From JAJPKK01 sp963747835 (GTDB taxonomy: Bacteria > Pseudomonadota > Alphaproteobacteria > Rhizobiales > Xanthobacteraceae), in the NCBI GenBank assembly GCA_963747835.1, contig CAVVGO010000005.1, positions 1,922,001-1,986,000 of the forward strand: DNA of 64,000 nucleotides. Reading direction: 5' to 3'. Below the pieces are notes generated by a model. That model had not been told where the DNA came from. It was given only the letters and a program-made list of their open reading frames with translations, and did not search any database. Positions 27,965-37,012 of the stretch are shown here, piece after piece. Each line of letters opens with the position of its first letter. Position 1 is the stretch's first letter. The translations under genes and the position numbers were made by a program.

Positions 27965-30112
27965 ATGACCCAGACCGCGTTCGCGAGCAGTTGGTACCGC
28001 ATTGCCGAGATGAAGCCGCGGTTGCGTGCGCATGCGCAGATTTATCGCCAGCGCTATCGCGGTGAGACTTGGTACGTGGTGCAGGAGCATCAGTCCGGCC
28101 AGTTCTTCCGCATATCACCGGCCGCCAATCTCATGCTCTGCTTCATGGACGGGCGACGCACCATGCAGCAAATCTGGGAGATTGCCGCCAAGCGCTTCGG
28201 AGCCCAACGGCCCACCCAGGACGACACCGTACAGCTGTTGGCCAAGCTGCATCGCGCCGATCTCTTGCACGGCGACACGCTCCCCGACATGGGCGAGATC
28301 GAACGGCGCTCCGAAAAGCACCACAAGTCGAGCCTCCTGGTCTGGATCAAATCGCCGTTGGCGATGCGGTTTCCGCTGCTCGATCCGGATCGTTTCCTCG
28401 ATCGCACGATGCCGGTGGTCCGCCCGCTGTTTACCGTTCTCGGTTTCATGATGTGGCTGACGTTGGTCGGCTTCGGCGCCGCGTTGGCCGCCATGCACTG
28501 GCCGGAGCTCACCGACAACGTCTCGGATCGGGTGTTTGCCGCCCAGAATATCATCCTTCTTGCCGTGGTTTATCCGATCATCAAGGCATGCCACGAGCTC
28601 GGCCACGCCTACGCCACCAAGGCCGGCGGCGGCGAAGTCCACGAGCTTGGCATCATGTTGCTGGTGTTCCTGCCGGTTCCCTATGTGGATGCGTCGGCGT
28701 CGAGCGCGTTCCGGGCGCCGTGGCGACGGGCCCTCGTCGGCGCTGCCGGGATCATGGTCGAGCTCGCGCTCGCGGCGGTAGCGATGATCGTCTGGGAGCG
28801 GCTCGCGCCCGGTCTGCTGCGCGCCGCGGCCTTCAACGTCATGCTGATCGGCAGCATCTCGACGCTGGTCTTCAACGGCAATCCGTTGCTGCGGTTCGAT
28901 GGCTATTACGTGCTGGCCGACCTCGCGCAGATTCCCAATCTGGATACGCGATCGAAGCGCTACCTGCTCTACCTGCTGCAGCGTTACGCGCTCGGTCTTC
29001 GCATGGTGGAGTCTCCCGTCCAGGGGCGCGGCGAGCGTGCCTGGTTCGTCGGCTATGGCCTTGCGGCGTTCGCGTATCGCTTCGTCGTCATGGTGGGGAT
29101 CGCGTTTTTTGTGGCAACCAAGTTCGCGATCGTCGGCGCTCTGCTGGCGGTCTGGTCGATCGGGCAGATGTTCTGCTATCCGCTGCTCCGTGGGCTGCGC
29201 TACCTGATGACAAGCCCGCAGCTCAAGCAGCAGCGTCAGCGCGCCTATGGAGTTACGGCTGGCGCCATCGCGTGCGCGTGCGTGGTGTTGTTCGGATTGC
29301 CGCTGCCCTATGCCACCATCGCGGAAGGCGTTGTTTGGATACCGGACGAGGCGGTGCTTCGCAGCGGTGCCGAAGGCTTCGTGCAACGCCTGCTGGTCGC
29401 CCCGGGCGACCAAGTGACAATCGGGCAGAAGCTGATCGCGCTCGAAGACCCGGTCGCCGCCGCCCAGGTCGAGGTGCGGCGCGCGGAACTCGCCCTACTG
29501 CAGAACCGTTTCACAGCCGTCAATCTGATTGATCGCGTACAGACCAGGCTGGTCCAGGAACAAATTTTGCGCGCGCAAGGCAACCTCGCCCGCGCCGAGC
29601 AGCATACCCGCGATCTAATCGTGCTGGCTTCTCGCGAGGGGCGATTCGTCGTCCCGGACGCGCGCCGGCTGGTGGGGCGATTCGTCAAAAAAGGTGATGT
29701 GCTGGGCTATGTGATTGCCCCGATCGATCCCGATATCCGTGCCGTCGTCCCCCAGGCCGACATCGATCTCGTCCGGCAGCGCGCGCAGTCGGTCGCCGTG
29801 CGCTTCACCGAACGGATCGAGACCAGCGTTCCGGCGCGGGTCCTGCGTGAAACGCCGGCGGCGGTGGAAAAGGCGCCGGCGCCGAGCCTCACGCAGGATG
29901 GCGGCGGGCCGATGCTGCTCGATCCGTCGAGTCCGAACCATGATCGTCCGCTTGATCGATTCTACCAGATCGAGCTTGCGGTGCCGGATTCAAATCTGCT
30001 TCAGCGGATCGGCAGCCGGGTCTTCGTCCGCTTCGATCACGGTGACGAGGCGATCGCGTGGCGCGCCTTGCGCAGTGTGCGCCAATTGCTGCTGCGAGCC
30101 CTCAATGTCTGA
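27965..30112 (+). CDS. PqqD-like / M50 metalloprotease / HlyD-like membrane protein
   Basis: 715 residues. The N-terminal 110 residues resemble a PqqD-like peptide-binding domain (VVQEHQSGQFFRISPAANL, LLAKLHRADLL). A multi-pass core follows with the M50 zinc motif HELGH at residues 210-214 and the second motif NPLLRFDGYY at about 305-315, both intact, so proteolysis is plausible. From about residue 460 the protein turns HlyD-like: SGAEGFVQRLLVAPGD, a coiled coil, then a barrel. M50 peptidases cleave substrates within the membrane. Fusion to PqqD and adaptor-like parts suggests substrate capture, cleavage and hand-over to the periplasm. Its stop overlaps the start of the SecA-like gene by 8 bases, which implies translational coupling. 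The substrate is unknown; the giant protein is the obvious candidate. Confidence 0.87.
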   Translation: MTQTAFASSWYRIAEMKPRLRAHAQIYRQRYRGETWYVVQEHQSGQFFRISPAANLMLCFMDGRRTMQQIWEIAAKRFGAQRPTQDDTVQLLAKLHRADLLHGDTLPDMGEIERRSEKHHKSSLLVWIKSPLAMRFPLLDPDRFLDRTMPVVRPLFTVLGFMMWLTLVGFGAALAAMHWPELTDNVSDRVFAAQNIILLAVVYPIIKACHELGHAYATKAGGGEVHELGIMLLVFLPVPYVDASASSAFRAPWRRALVGAAGIMVELALAAVAMIVWERLAPGLLRAAAFNVMLIGSISTLVFNGNPLLRFDGYYVLADLAQIPNLDTRSKRYLLYLLQRYALGLRMVESPVQGRGERAWFVGYGLAAFAYRFVVMVGIAFFVATKFAIVGALLAVWSIGQMFCYPLLRGLRYLMTSPQLKQQRQRAYGVTAGAIACACVVLFGLPLPYATIAEGVVWIPDEAVLRSGAEGFVQRLLVAPGDQVTIGQKLIALEDPVAAAQVEVRRAELALLQNRFTAVNLIDRVQTRLVQEQILRAQGNLARAEQHTRDLIVLASREGRFVVPDARRLVGRFVKKGDVLGYVIAPIDPDIRAVVPQADIDLVRQRAQSVAVRFTERIETSVPARVLRETPAAVEKAPAPSLTQDGGGPMLLDPSSPNHDRPLDRFYQIELAVPDSNLLQRIGSRVFVRFDHGDEAIAWRALRSVRQLLLRALNV

Positions 30113-32136
30113 CATCGTCGCGAGCGCGGTGCCGGCCGTGATCGTGCCAAAGCTGCTGCGGTATCCGGAGCGCCCGGAGGTTCGTCATCCCTGGCTTGAA
30201 GAAACCGCCGCTGCTGTCCAGGCTTGGTTCCTGGCGCGCGCAACGCGGTGGCGGGCGCGGCGTCTCGAGCCGATCGTGGCGGCGGTGGCGCGGCACGGCG
30301 AGGCGATGGGGCTCCTTGACGACGCCGCACTCGCGCGTGAAGCGCGGCGTGTCGCGGCGCTCCTGCGGCGCCAATCGGACTGGCCGGAAGAAGTGGTGGC
30401 GCGGTCGTTCGCGGTCATTCGAGAGGCGGCCGGACGAAAGATCGGCCAGCGTCACTACGACGTTCAACTGATCGGTGGCTACGCCATGGTGCGCGGGATG
30501 GTCGCCGAGATGGCGACCGGCGAGGGCAAGACCCTTGCGGCAACGCTTGCGGCTGCAACCGCGGCGCTGGCCGGCGTCCCGGTCCACGTCATTACGGTGA
30601 ATTCCTATCTGGCGGCCCGCGACGCCGAGTCGACGGCTCCGCTCTACCGGTTCCTCGGGCTGACGGTGGGTACAGTCACCGAAGACATCCAGGCCGCCCA
30701 GCGGGCCGCGGCCTATCGGTGCGACATCACCTATTGCACCAACAAGGACGTCGCCTTCGACTACATGCGTGACCGCCTCCGGTTGGGGCGCCGGCTCGGC
30801 AATCTTCGCCGCAAGGTGGTGGCGCTTGCGGCTGCCGCGGACCGGCGCGACGGAGCACTGCTGCGGGGCTTGCACTTCGCCATTATCGACGAAGCCGACA
30901 GCGTGCTGATCGATGAGGCCCGGACGCCGCTGATCCTGTCGGGCGAATCCGATGAAGACCGGGACCAGGCAGTATTCGATCAGGCGATCGACCAGGCGCG
31001 GCGGCTGCGGCTCGATGTCCACTACCGGCTAATCAGCAACGAACGGCGGCTCGAATTGTTGGAAGCCGGCCGGCGGCAGATCGACCCACTCAAGCGGCTC
31101 GGACTGCCGTGGGACCAGGCGAGCGAGCGAGATCGCCTGATCACAACGGCGCTGACGGCGCTCCATGTGCTCCAGGCCGACGAACACTATTTGGTGCGCG
31201 ACGGCAAGGCCGAGATCATCGACGAATTCACCGGCCGCATCATGCCGGATCGAACGTGGAGCGAAGGGCTCCATGAAATGATCGAGCGCAAGGAGGGGCT
31301 GGAACTATCGACGCGGCGCGGCACCAAGTCCCGTATGACCTACCAGCGTTTCTTCCGACGTTATTGCCGGCTGGCCGGGATGACCGGAACCGGGCATGAG
31401 GTGACCGCTGAACTGTGGCGCGTCTACCTCCTGCCGGTCGCCACCGTGCCGTTGCATCGGCCCGATCGCAAGGTGGCGTTGCCCAAACAAACGCATGAGA
31501 GCATCGACGCCAAATGGCGCGCGATTGCGACGGACGTGGCGGCGATCCACGAAACCGGTGCGCCGGTTCTGATCGGAACCCGCACCGTCGCAGCCACCAA
31601 GATTGCGAGCGATGCGCTCGCGGCGCGCGGGCTCGCCCATGCGGTCCTGAGCGCGGCCCACGACGCGACGGAGGCCGAGATCGTGGCGCGTGCCGGCGAG
31701 CGCGGCGCGATTACGATCGCGACCAACATGGCGGGCCGTGGCACCGATATACGCCTCGGCGACGGCGCTGCCGGACTGGGCGGCCTGCATGTGGTGATCA
31801 GCGAGCCGCACGAAGCCGGGCGAATCGATCGCCAGCTTGCCGGGCGCTGCGGCCGGCAAGGCGACCCCGGCCAGAATCCGGCCGCATGTGTCACTTGAAG
31901 ACGACCTCATCGCTCGCCACGGGCCGCGCTACCTGATCGCCGCCACGCGGCTGCTGGGTAATGAAACCGGCCCACCCCGCAGCCGCCAGGCGCGGATTCG
32001 GCAAGCCTGGATTCGCACGATTGCGCGCATCGCCCAGGCTCGGGCCGAACGGCTCCACGCCGGGATGCGGGCCGAGCTCTTGAAGTCGGACGATTGGCTC
32101 GGCGATGCGATCGGCTTTGTGGGCGAGCGGGAATGA
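30105..32136 (+). CDS. Truncated SecA-like ATPase (one frameshift)
   Basis: About 676 residues when joined, against about 900 for housekeeping SecA. Helicase-type motifs are intact: FDVQL-like HYDVQLIGG, Walker A ATGEGKT (137-143), Walker B IIDEADS (262-265), IDEARTPLILSG, MTGTG, MAGRGTDI (about 542) and GRCGRQGDPG (about 581). The peptide-crosslinking region (YLVRDGKAEIIDEFTGR) is present. After SLEDDL only about 80 residues remain, covering the start of the helical scaffold. The two-helix finger and C-terminal zinc motif are missing. A one-base slip near 31885 splits the gene: GDPGQNPA continues as HVSLEDDL. It is therefore an accessory, SecA2-like motor and not the essential SecA. It probably works with the co-transcribed M50 and HlyD-like proteins. 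Confidence 0.88.
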
Positions 32137-32222
32137 CGTATGTGCGGCCCGTTGCGGCTTACACCGCAGCCACAACTCGGAAACGCGATGTTATGATCCA
32201 CCCTCATTCTTGAGAGGACGAT

Positions 32223-33038
32223 TTGCCTCACGCGCTTCACTTCATTGCCGGCCTTCCGCGGTCCGGCTCGACTTTGCTGTCGGCCATCCTGCGGCAAAAT
32301 CCGCGTTTCCATGCCGGCATGACCGGGCCAGTGGGCTCGATGATCGAAGCCTTGCTACGCAACATGAGCATGAGCAACGAATTTTCCGTGTTCATTACCG
32401 ATGCACAGCGCGAGGCGCTGTTGCGCAGCGTGTTCGCGACGTTCTATGCCGACGTGCCGAACGATCACGTGGTGTTCGACAGCAATCGGATGTGGTGCGC
32501 CAAGCTGTCGCTGATTGCAGCGTTGTTTCCGCCGGCGCGGGTGATCTGCTGCGTGCGCGATGTTCCATGGATTCTCGACAGCATCGAGCGGCTGATCCGC
32601 AAGAACAAGTTCCAGCCGTCGGGCATCTTCGGTTTCGAGTTGGGGGGGACGGTTTATTCGCGGGTCGATGGCCTCACCGGCGGCAGCGGGATGGTAGGCT
32701 ACGCCTGGAACGCGTTGCGCGAGGCGGTGTGCGGCGACGAAAGCCACCGGCTGCTGCTGGTGACCTACGAGACCCTCGCCAGCAAGCCACAGGAGGTCAT
32801 TGAGGCGATCTACGACTTCATCGGCGAAACGCCGTTCGCGCACGACTTCGAAAACGTCGAGTTCGACGCCGCTGAGTTCGACCGGCGGCTCGGCACCCCC
32901 GGGCTTCACCGGGTCGGCCGCCGCGTCAAGAGCGAGGAGCGCCGCACCATCCTGCCCCCTGACCTTGTGCGCAAATTCGAGGGCGACGCCTTCTGGCGCG
33001 ACCCTGCCCGCAATCCCAACAAGGTCAGGGTGATTTAG
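32223..33038 (+). CDS. Sulfotransferase family protein
   Basis: 271 residues. The 5'-phosphosulfate-binding loop GLPRSGSTLLSAIL lies at residues 9-22, and the 3'-phosphate segment appears as VICCVRDVPWILDSIERL. PAPS-dependent sulfotransferases move sulfate to hydroxyl or amino groups of glycans, lipids or tyrosines. The start is TTG, preceded by GAGAGGA at proper spacing; no closer ATG fits the conserved N-terminus. It lies 86 bases after the SecA-like gene on the same strand and is probably part of the same transcription unit. It may decorate the giant protein or its glycan (inference). The family is clear, the substrate is not. Confidence 0.85.
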   Translation: MPHALHFIAGLPRSGSTLLSAILRQNPRFHAGMTGPVGSMIEALLRNMSMSNEFSVFITDAQREALLRSVFATFYADVPNDHVVFDSNRMWCAKLSLIAALFPPARVICCVRDVPWILDSIERLIRKNKFQPSGIFGFELGGTVYSRVDGLTGGSGMVGYAWNALREAVCGDESHRLLLVTYETLASKPQEVIEAIYDFIGETPFAHDFENVEFDAAEFDRRLGTPGLHRVGRRVKSEERRTILPPDLVRKFEGDAFWRDPARNPNKVRVI

Positions 33039-33042
33039 TCGG

Positions 33043-33069
33043 GTAATCCGGTCGCGCCCTTCCGATTAC
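33043..33069. terminator. Possible bidirectional hairpin between convergent genes
   Basis: GTAATCCGG and CCGATTAC can pair with one bulge around a 10-base loop between the sulfotransferase stop and the stop of the convergent small gene. There is no T-tract on either side, so it is a weak terminator candidate. Confidence 0.3.
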
Positions 33070-33416
33070 TGTGCGCACTGCACGCTGAACTGACCCAATG
33101 CGTTCGGCCCCAATCCAGCGCCGGAGCCGGCTTGAACGCAGCCCTTGATCCGGTCGCTATAGGAACTCTCCGGCCGTGCTGGCGGCACCACCACCGCAGG
33201 CCCGCCGGGCACCTGGACGAAATTGGGCGATTGTGACGACAGCGGCCTTACCGACGGCGTAACTTCGTAAGCTGGTGCATTTGAATGCAAGGGGACCACC
33301 GGTGGCGGTGACGTGTATTGGTACTGCACAACCTCGCTGTGGGCCGGTTCCAACGCCACCAACGCACTGCCGGCCAGCATCAACGATACGATCGAAAATC
33401 GGATCAACTTCGGCAC
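33066..33416 (-). CDS. Small secreted proline-rich hypothetical protein
   Basis: 116 residues with a clear signal peptide (residues 1-27, hydrophobic FSIVSLMLAGSALVAL, cleavage after AHS). The mature part is low complexity and rich in Pro, Val and Ser (SPPPVVPLHS, VVVPPARPESS). It ends in a short conserved-looking segment with two cysteines (IKGCVQAGSGAGLGPNAL and QFSVQCAQ) that could form a disulfide. The start is GTG. A periplasmic or envelope location is inferred. Similar small proteins with this C-terminal pattern are common hypothetical proteins in Bradyrhizobium-like genomes; no function is known. Confidence 0.6.
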   Translation of the reverse strand: MPKLIRFSIVSLMLAGSALVALEPAHSEVVQYQYTSPPPVVPLHSNAPAYEVTPSVRPLSSQSPNFVQVPGGPAVVVPPARPESSYSDRIKGCVQAGSGAGLGPNALGQFSVQCAQ

Positions 33417-33540
33417 TCCAACGTGCGCCCTTCGGTATCACAGATAGGAATTCGGCCTACGCAGGCCAGGGACAATTACGAAAACGTGTTCGTGCCTGTC
33501 GATTGATTTGGCCGCACCGCGAGTCACACCAGGACCGCCG

Positions 33541-35163
33541 CTATTTCGCGGCGGGCTCGCCCGGCACGTCATTGAAATAGAAATAGCCGACTTTGTTGTT
33601 GACCGAGCTCGCGTACCACATGCGCCCCTGAGAGTCGGTGAAGAACTCGCGCATCGAAATTTCGGAATGCGGATACGGATATTCGATCACCTCGCCGGTC
33701 CCGGGATCGAGGCGGTTGAGCGTATCCTGCTCGTGGCTCGAGTACCAGATCATGTGATCGCGATCGATGCCGATGGCGTAGGGGCTGGCTTCCGGTCCAG
33801 GCAATAGGAATTCCTTGAACGCTCCCGCCTTGGGATCCGCCTTGGGATCCAAGCGCCCGATCTTGTTGCCGCGACGCTCGGTGAACCAGACGATGCCGTC
33901 GGTATCCACCTCGAGGCGCTGGGGTTTGCCCTTGGTGGGCGGATAGAATTTGGACAGCTCGCCGTCTTTCGAAATTCTGCCGATCGGGCCGTCGTCCCGG
34001 AACGAGGTGAACCACTGATCGCCGTCCCTGCCGACCACGTTGCCGTAGGTCGCCCCGAGGTCGTAATGCTTGAACTCCTCGGTCTTGGGATCGAACATCG
34101 TGATCGCCGGACCGCCGCTCGCCCACACGCGCCCGAAGTTGTCCACCCGAACGGTGTGCGTGCCGGTGCGGCGGCCATCCGGCAGCGGCGAATTCTGGTG
34201 TTCGGTGATCTCCTTGGTGACCGGGTTCAGTTGGGCGATCCTGCCGAGCGCTGCTTCGGTAAACCAGACGGTGCCATCGGCGGCCGGAACCGCCGAATGG
34301 ATGCCGGCAGCTTTCGCGAACGGCAGCGGGAATCGTGTCAGCTCGGCGGTCTTGGGGTCGAGCCGCACCACTTCGTTGCCACGGCCGTAATATGGGATCC
34401 AGAACTTTCCATCCCTGTCCTCGACGGCGCTCCAAGGACCAAGGCCGTTGGGCGCCGCAAAGTCGTACTCCACATAGGCGATATTCATGGCCCGTGGGCT
34501 AAAGGGGCGCACCAGGGATTTGTATGCCGGCATGTCCTCAGGAGACGCGGACTTAGGCGAATCCGGACCAAACGCGGTCGTGAGATAGGATGTGAAATCC
34601 TCGAGGGCTTCATCGCTCATGCGGCGGCCTTCGCCGGCCAACATGACATCGCGCATGTATTTGACGCGCTCGCGCCAGCCGTCCTCATCCCAGGCCGCGG
34701 ACGCCATCCGCTTCTGAAACGAGTGGCAGGATTGGAGGCACGTCAGAAAAAACCCGTCCTCGTGACCGAGGTCGTGGCCCGCCGTCTTCGGAAGAAGCTG
34801 CCGGCCCTGATACGTGTTCAATTCGCCCCAGCGCACCGGCCGTTTCTGCAGCGCAAAGTCGAACGCAGCCATTTGGTCATCGGCCAACCTCACGTCGGTA
34901 CGCGGGTCGCTCCTGAAGCCAATGGCCGTGATCTGCACCCGGTAGGTGGCGGCCGGCAGATTGCCGATATGATAGCGGCCTTGCGGGTCCGACAGGACGC
35001 TCACCGTCATGCGGTTCCGCGTATTCTCGGCAACCACGAATGCGCCCATGAAGGGCTTGCCGTCGGGACCCTGGACATTACCGGTGATCGTCGCTCCAAA
35101 CGCGGTCGACGCCAGAGAAACCGTCACCGTCAGGGCGGCAAGAACTTTATCGATGAACATCAT
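33541..35163 (-). CDS. Secreted carboxypeptidase-regulatory/cytochrome-like/NHL (Vgb-type) propeller protein
   Basis: About 540 residues. A signal peptide (KVLAALTVTVSLASTAFGA) leads into a CnaB-like carboxypeptidase regulatory domain (residues 25-105: ITGNVQGPDGKPFMGAFV, YHIGNLPAATYRV). Next is a small helical segment with CLQSCH, a CX3CH variant of the haem c motif. A beta-propeller with repeated VWFTE, IVWFTE and MIWYSS blades follows, as in virginiamycin B lyase/NHL proteins. True lyase function is unlikely, because the family is broadly used for ligand binding. ATG-ATG starts at 35163 and 35160 follow AGGGGGA; the second is better spaced. A paralogue with canonical CTGCH lies at 59048-60912. 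A periplasmic redox or substrate-binding role is inferred. Confidence 0.8.
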   Translation of the reverse strand: MMFIDKVLAALTVTVSLASTAFGATITGNVQGPDGKPFMGAFVVAENTRNRMTVSVLSDPQGRYHIGNLPAATYRVQITAIGFRSDPRTDVRLADDQMAAFDFALQKRPVRWGELNTYQGRQLLPKTAGHDLGHEDGFFLTCLQSCHSFQKRMASAAWDEDGWRERVKYMRDVMLAGEGRRMSDEALEDFTSYLTTAFGPDSPKSASPEDMPAYKSLVRPFSPRAMNIAYVEYDFAAPNGLGPWSAVEDRDGKFWIPYYGRGNEVVRLDPKTAELTRFPLPFAKAAGIHSAVPAADGTVWFTEAALGRIAQLNPVTKEITEHQNSPLPDGRRTGTHTVRVDNFGRVWASGGPAITMFDPKTEEFKHYDLGATYGNVVGRDGDQWFTSFRDDGPIGRISKDGELSKFYPPTKGKPQRLEVDTDGIVWFTERRGNKIGRLDPKADPKAGAFKEFLLPGPEASPYAIGIDRDHMIWYSSHEQDTLNRLDPGTGEVIEYPYPHSEISMREFFTDSQGRMWYASSVNNKVGYFYFNDVPGEPAAK

Positions 35164-35359
35164 TTCCCCCTGTCGGCAGTCCCTGGCTGCTTCAGCCGGG
35201 TACGCATCGGGCATTATTTTGTTGCCGCGTTTCGATCGACCGCGCCCGCCGTAGTAAATCATAACTAAAGACATAGGCCAGTGAAACATTCGAATTGGCG
35301 AAGTTTCGATTTGGCAAAGCGGCGTCTTGCGAAAGCCGCGATCGCAGACGAGTTCAAGA

Positions 35360-36691
35360 TCAGCCGCCGCCGGCCGCCTCGGCGACTGCGTGCGCGGGCG
35401 CCGCCGCTTCATCAACGCCATCGGCGGCCGCTTCGTCCGCCACCTCGCGCAGTTGCGCCAGGACCGCGTGAGCCCGTCTTTCGACAGCCTGTCGGGTCTC
35501 ATCGAGAATCCCATGAGGGCCCGCGGGCATTGCGGCGACTTCGGCCGCAGCCGCCTGCGTCTCCGCAAGCGCCGATTTTGCCAACGCCCCGACCCGATCG
35601 ATGATTTGGCGCGGATTGAGGCCACAGTCACGGGCGAACCGCTGCCAATCCCTCCCCTTGAGCTCATCGCCCCGGGTTTTCCCGCCGATGTTCTGGGCGA
35701 AGTTTTTGGTGACGTTGCCCCACACCTCGCCGCACATTGCGTCGTACATCGGTGCGAGCGTTGCGCCGCCGGCGCGGACCATGATGGAGAAGTTCTTGGC
35801 ATGGGCGTCGGTGTTGCAAGTGAGCGCGTTGACGACGACCATGTCGAGCAGGCGCACGATGTCGGTCGGCGCCATGTACCGCCGCGTGACTTCGAACATG
35901 TCCTTCAAACCCGGCCCGCGAATTCCAGTCTGGTTGGATTCGTACTTGGCGGACGGCGGCACGCCGAGCGCCTGACAAAAATCCTCCTGGTGCAAGCGGC
36001 GCCAGCGGCCGCCGACGTCGGTCCGGTCGTATCGTTTCACCATCAAATAGGTTCGCTCCCCAGCCAAGCCGGTGGAGAGGTTCGGCGTCGGGATTCTCAT
36101 GCGTCTTGCCAACGTCAGGCAGAACGCCTCGTTCTGCACGCCGCCCGGGAGACGGGGCGAATCCGGCTTGAGAATATGCGTCGACGGCGAGCCATTCATG
36201 GGGATGCAGATGCGGCCGCTTTCATCGACCGCGACCGCAAGCTTGGTCTGCGCGCCGGCAAGCGACATCGAAACCCCCTCCTCGCCAACCAGGAACGGCT
36301 TGTTCGGCAAATCCTCGATGATGTTCTCAAGCTCGTCTGGCGTGCCCACCGGCCGCCATTGGACCGAGGAGGTTCTTCCTGGTTGCCCGATTGAAAGCGC
36401 GCCTGCGGTGTCACCGCCGATCGCTGACAGAAGACCGATGACATCGCTACGCGCCATGCCGAGAAGTTGCCCGAGCGTTCGCAACTGCTCATTTTCCGGC
36501 AACAGATTTGCAGCCCATGGCAGGAAAATGTCGGCGCCGATGCGCTCCAATTTCAACGGCATCGACGTCGAGATCGGGAATGCACCTCTCAACGCAACCC
36601 ATTCGGCATTGTAGGTAAATCCGGGCCCGCTCTTGTCGACATCGATGGTGCCGACGAGACGCTGCTCAAAATATACCGGCAGGCTGGCCAT
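35360..36691 (-). CDS. hipA: HipA family Ser/Thr kinase toxin
   Basis: 443 residues. HipA kinases phosphorylate glutamyl-tRNA synthetase or related targets and induce growth arrest. Visible motifs are the N-terminal HipA region (VYFEQRLVGTIDVD), MSLAGAQTKLAV (Gly-rich loop), STHILKPDS (ATP-binding lysine), catalytic NTDAHAKNFSIM (about residues 292-303) and LAPMYDAM in the metal-binding position. All look intact. The last 70 residues are Ala-rich and low complexity, which is atypical and may be non-essential. The start at 36691 lies inside the end of hipB (26-base overlap), so the two are translationally coupled. Toxicity should be held down by HipB, which also represses the operon. Confidence 0.9.
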   Translation of the reverse strand: MASLPVYFEQRLVGTIDVDKSGPGFTYNAEWVALRGAFPISTSMPLKLERIGADIFLPWAANLLPENEQLRTLGQLLGMARSDVIGLLSAIGGDTAGALSIGQPGRTSSVQWRPVGTPDELENIIEDLPNKPFLVGEEGVSMSLAGAQTKLAVAVDESGRICIPMNGSPSTHILKPDSPRLPGGVQNEAFCLTLARRMRIPTPNLSTGLAGERTYLMVKRYDRTDVGGRWRRLHQEDFCQALGVPPSAKYESNQTGIRGPGLKDMFEVTRRYMAPTDIVRLLDMVVVNALTCNTDAHAKNFSIMVRAGGATLAPMYDAMCGEVWGNVTKNFAQNIGGKTRGDELKGRDWQRFARDCGLNPRQIIDRVGALAKSALAETQAAAAEVAAMPAGPHGILDETRQAVERRAHAVLAQLREVADEAAADGVDEAAAPAHAVAEAAGGG

Positions 36692-36999
36692 CCAGCTCCT
36701 CCAACGCATCGGGAAGATCGGGCTGTACGCAGGCGGTTCCGGCGTGAGATGGGTCGCCTAGTGATAAAATGTCGATCGTGCGGAGGCCCAGAGCTTCGGC
36801 CACCAAAAGGCTGCGGCCGAGCTGGCACGACGCCTTGCCGGCTTCGAGCTCGATCAGAAACCGGCGGCCGAACTCCGGTCGCGAGCGCAAGCTGGTCCTG
36901 TCGCATATTCAGCGCTTTGCGCCGGCTTCGGATCATCGATCCGAACGCCAGCGCGGTGTGCGAAGCGCGGCCGTCAACGGTGCTGTCGTCGCTGTCCAT
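36666..36999 (-). CDS. hipB: HipB-like XRE antitoxin (one frameshift)
   Basis: About 110 residues when joined, Y4mF-like. The helix-turn-helix is split: ALAFGSMIRSRRKALNMRQDQ and LALATGV lie in one frame, and GRRFLIELEAGKASCQLG and LLVAEALGL in the next. Removing one C near base 36876 gives the usual ATGVGRRFLIELEAGK. The C-terminal tail (DALEELDGQP) is the likely HipA-binding part. ATG at 36999 is preceded by GGTGGG; an in-frame GTG at 37011 is the alternative. If the frameshift is real, hipA would be left without its antitoxin, which argues for a sequencing error. It probably autoregulates from the palindromes just upstream. Confidence 0.8.
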
Positions 37000-37012
37000 A
37001 CCGCCCACCACG

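Noticed and set aside
25691..30112. Classical type I secretion operon
   Set aside because: HlyD-like parts and RTX repeats are present, but no ABC ATPase/permease or TolC gene is found. The SecA-like and M50 proteins occupy those places.
35281..36394. Plus-strand open frames opposite hipA
   Set aside because: Arg/His-rich shadow translations of a strongly conserved HipA reading frame.
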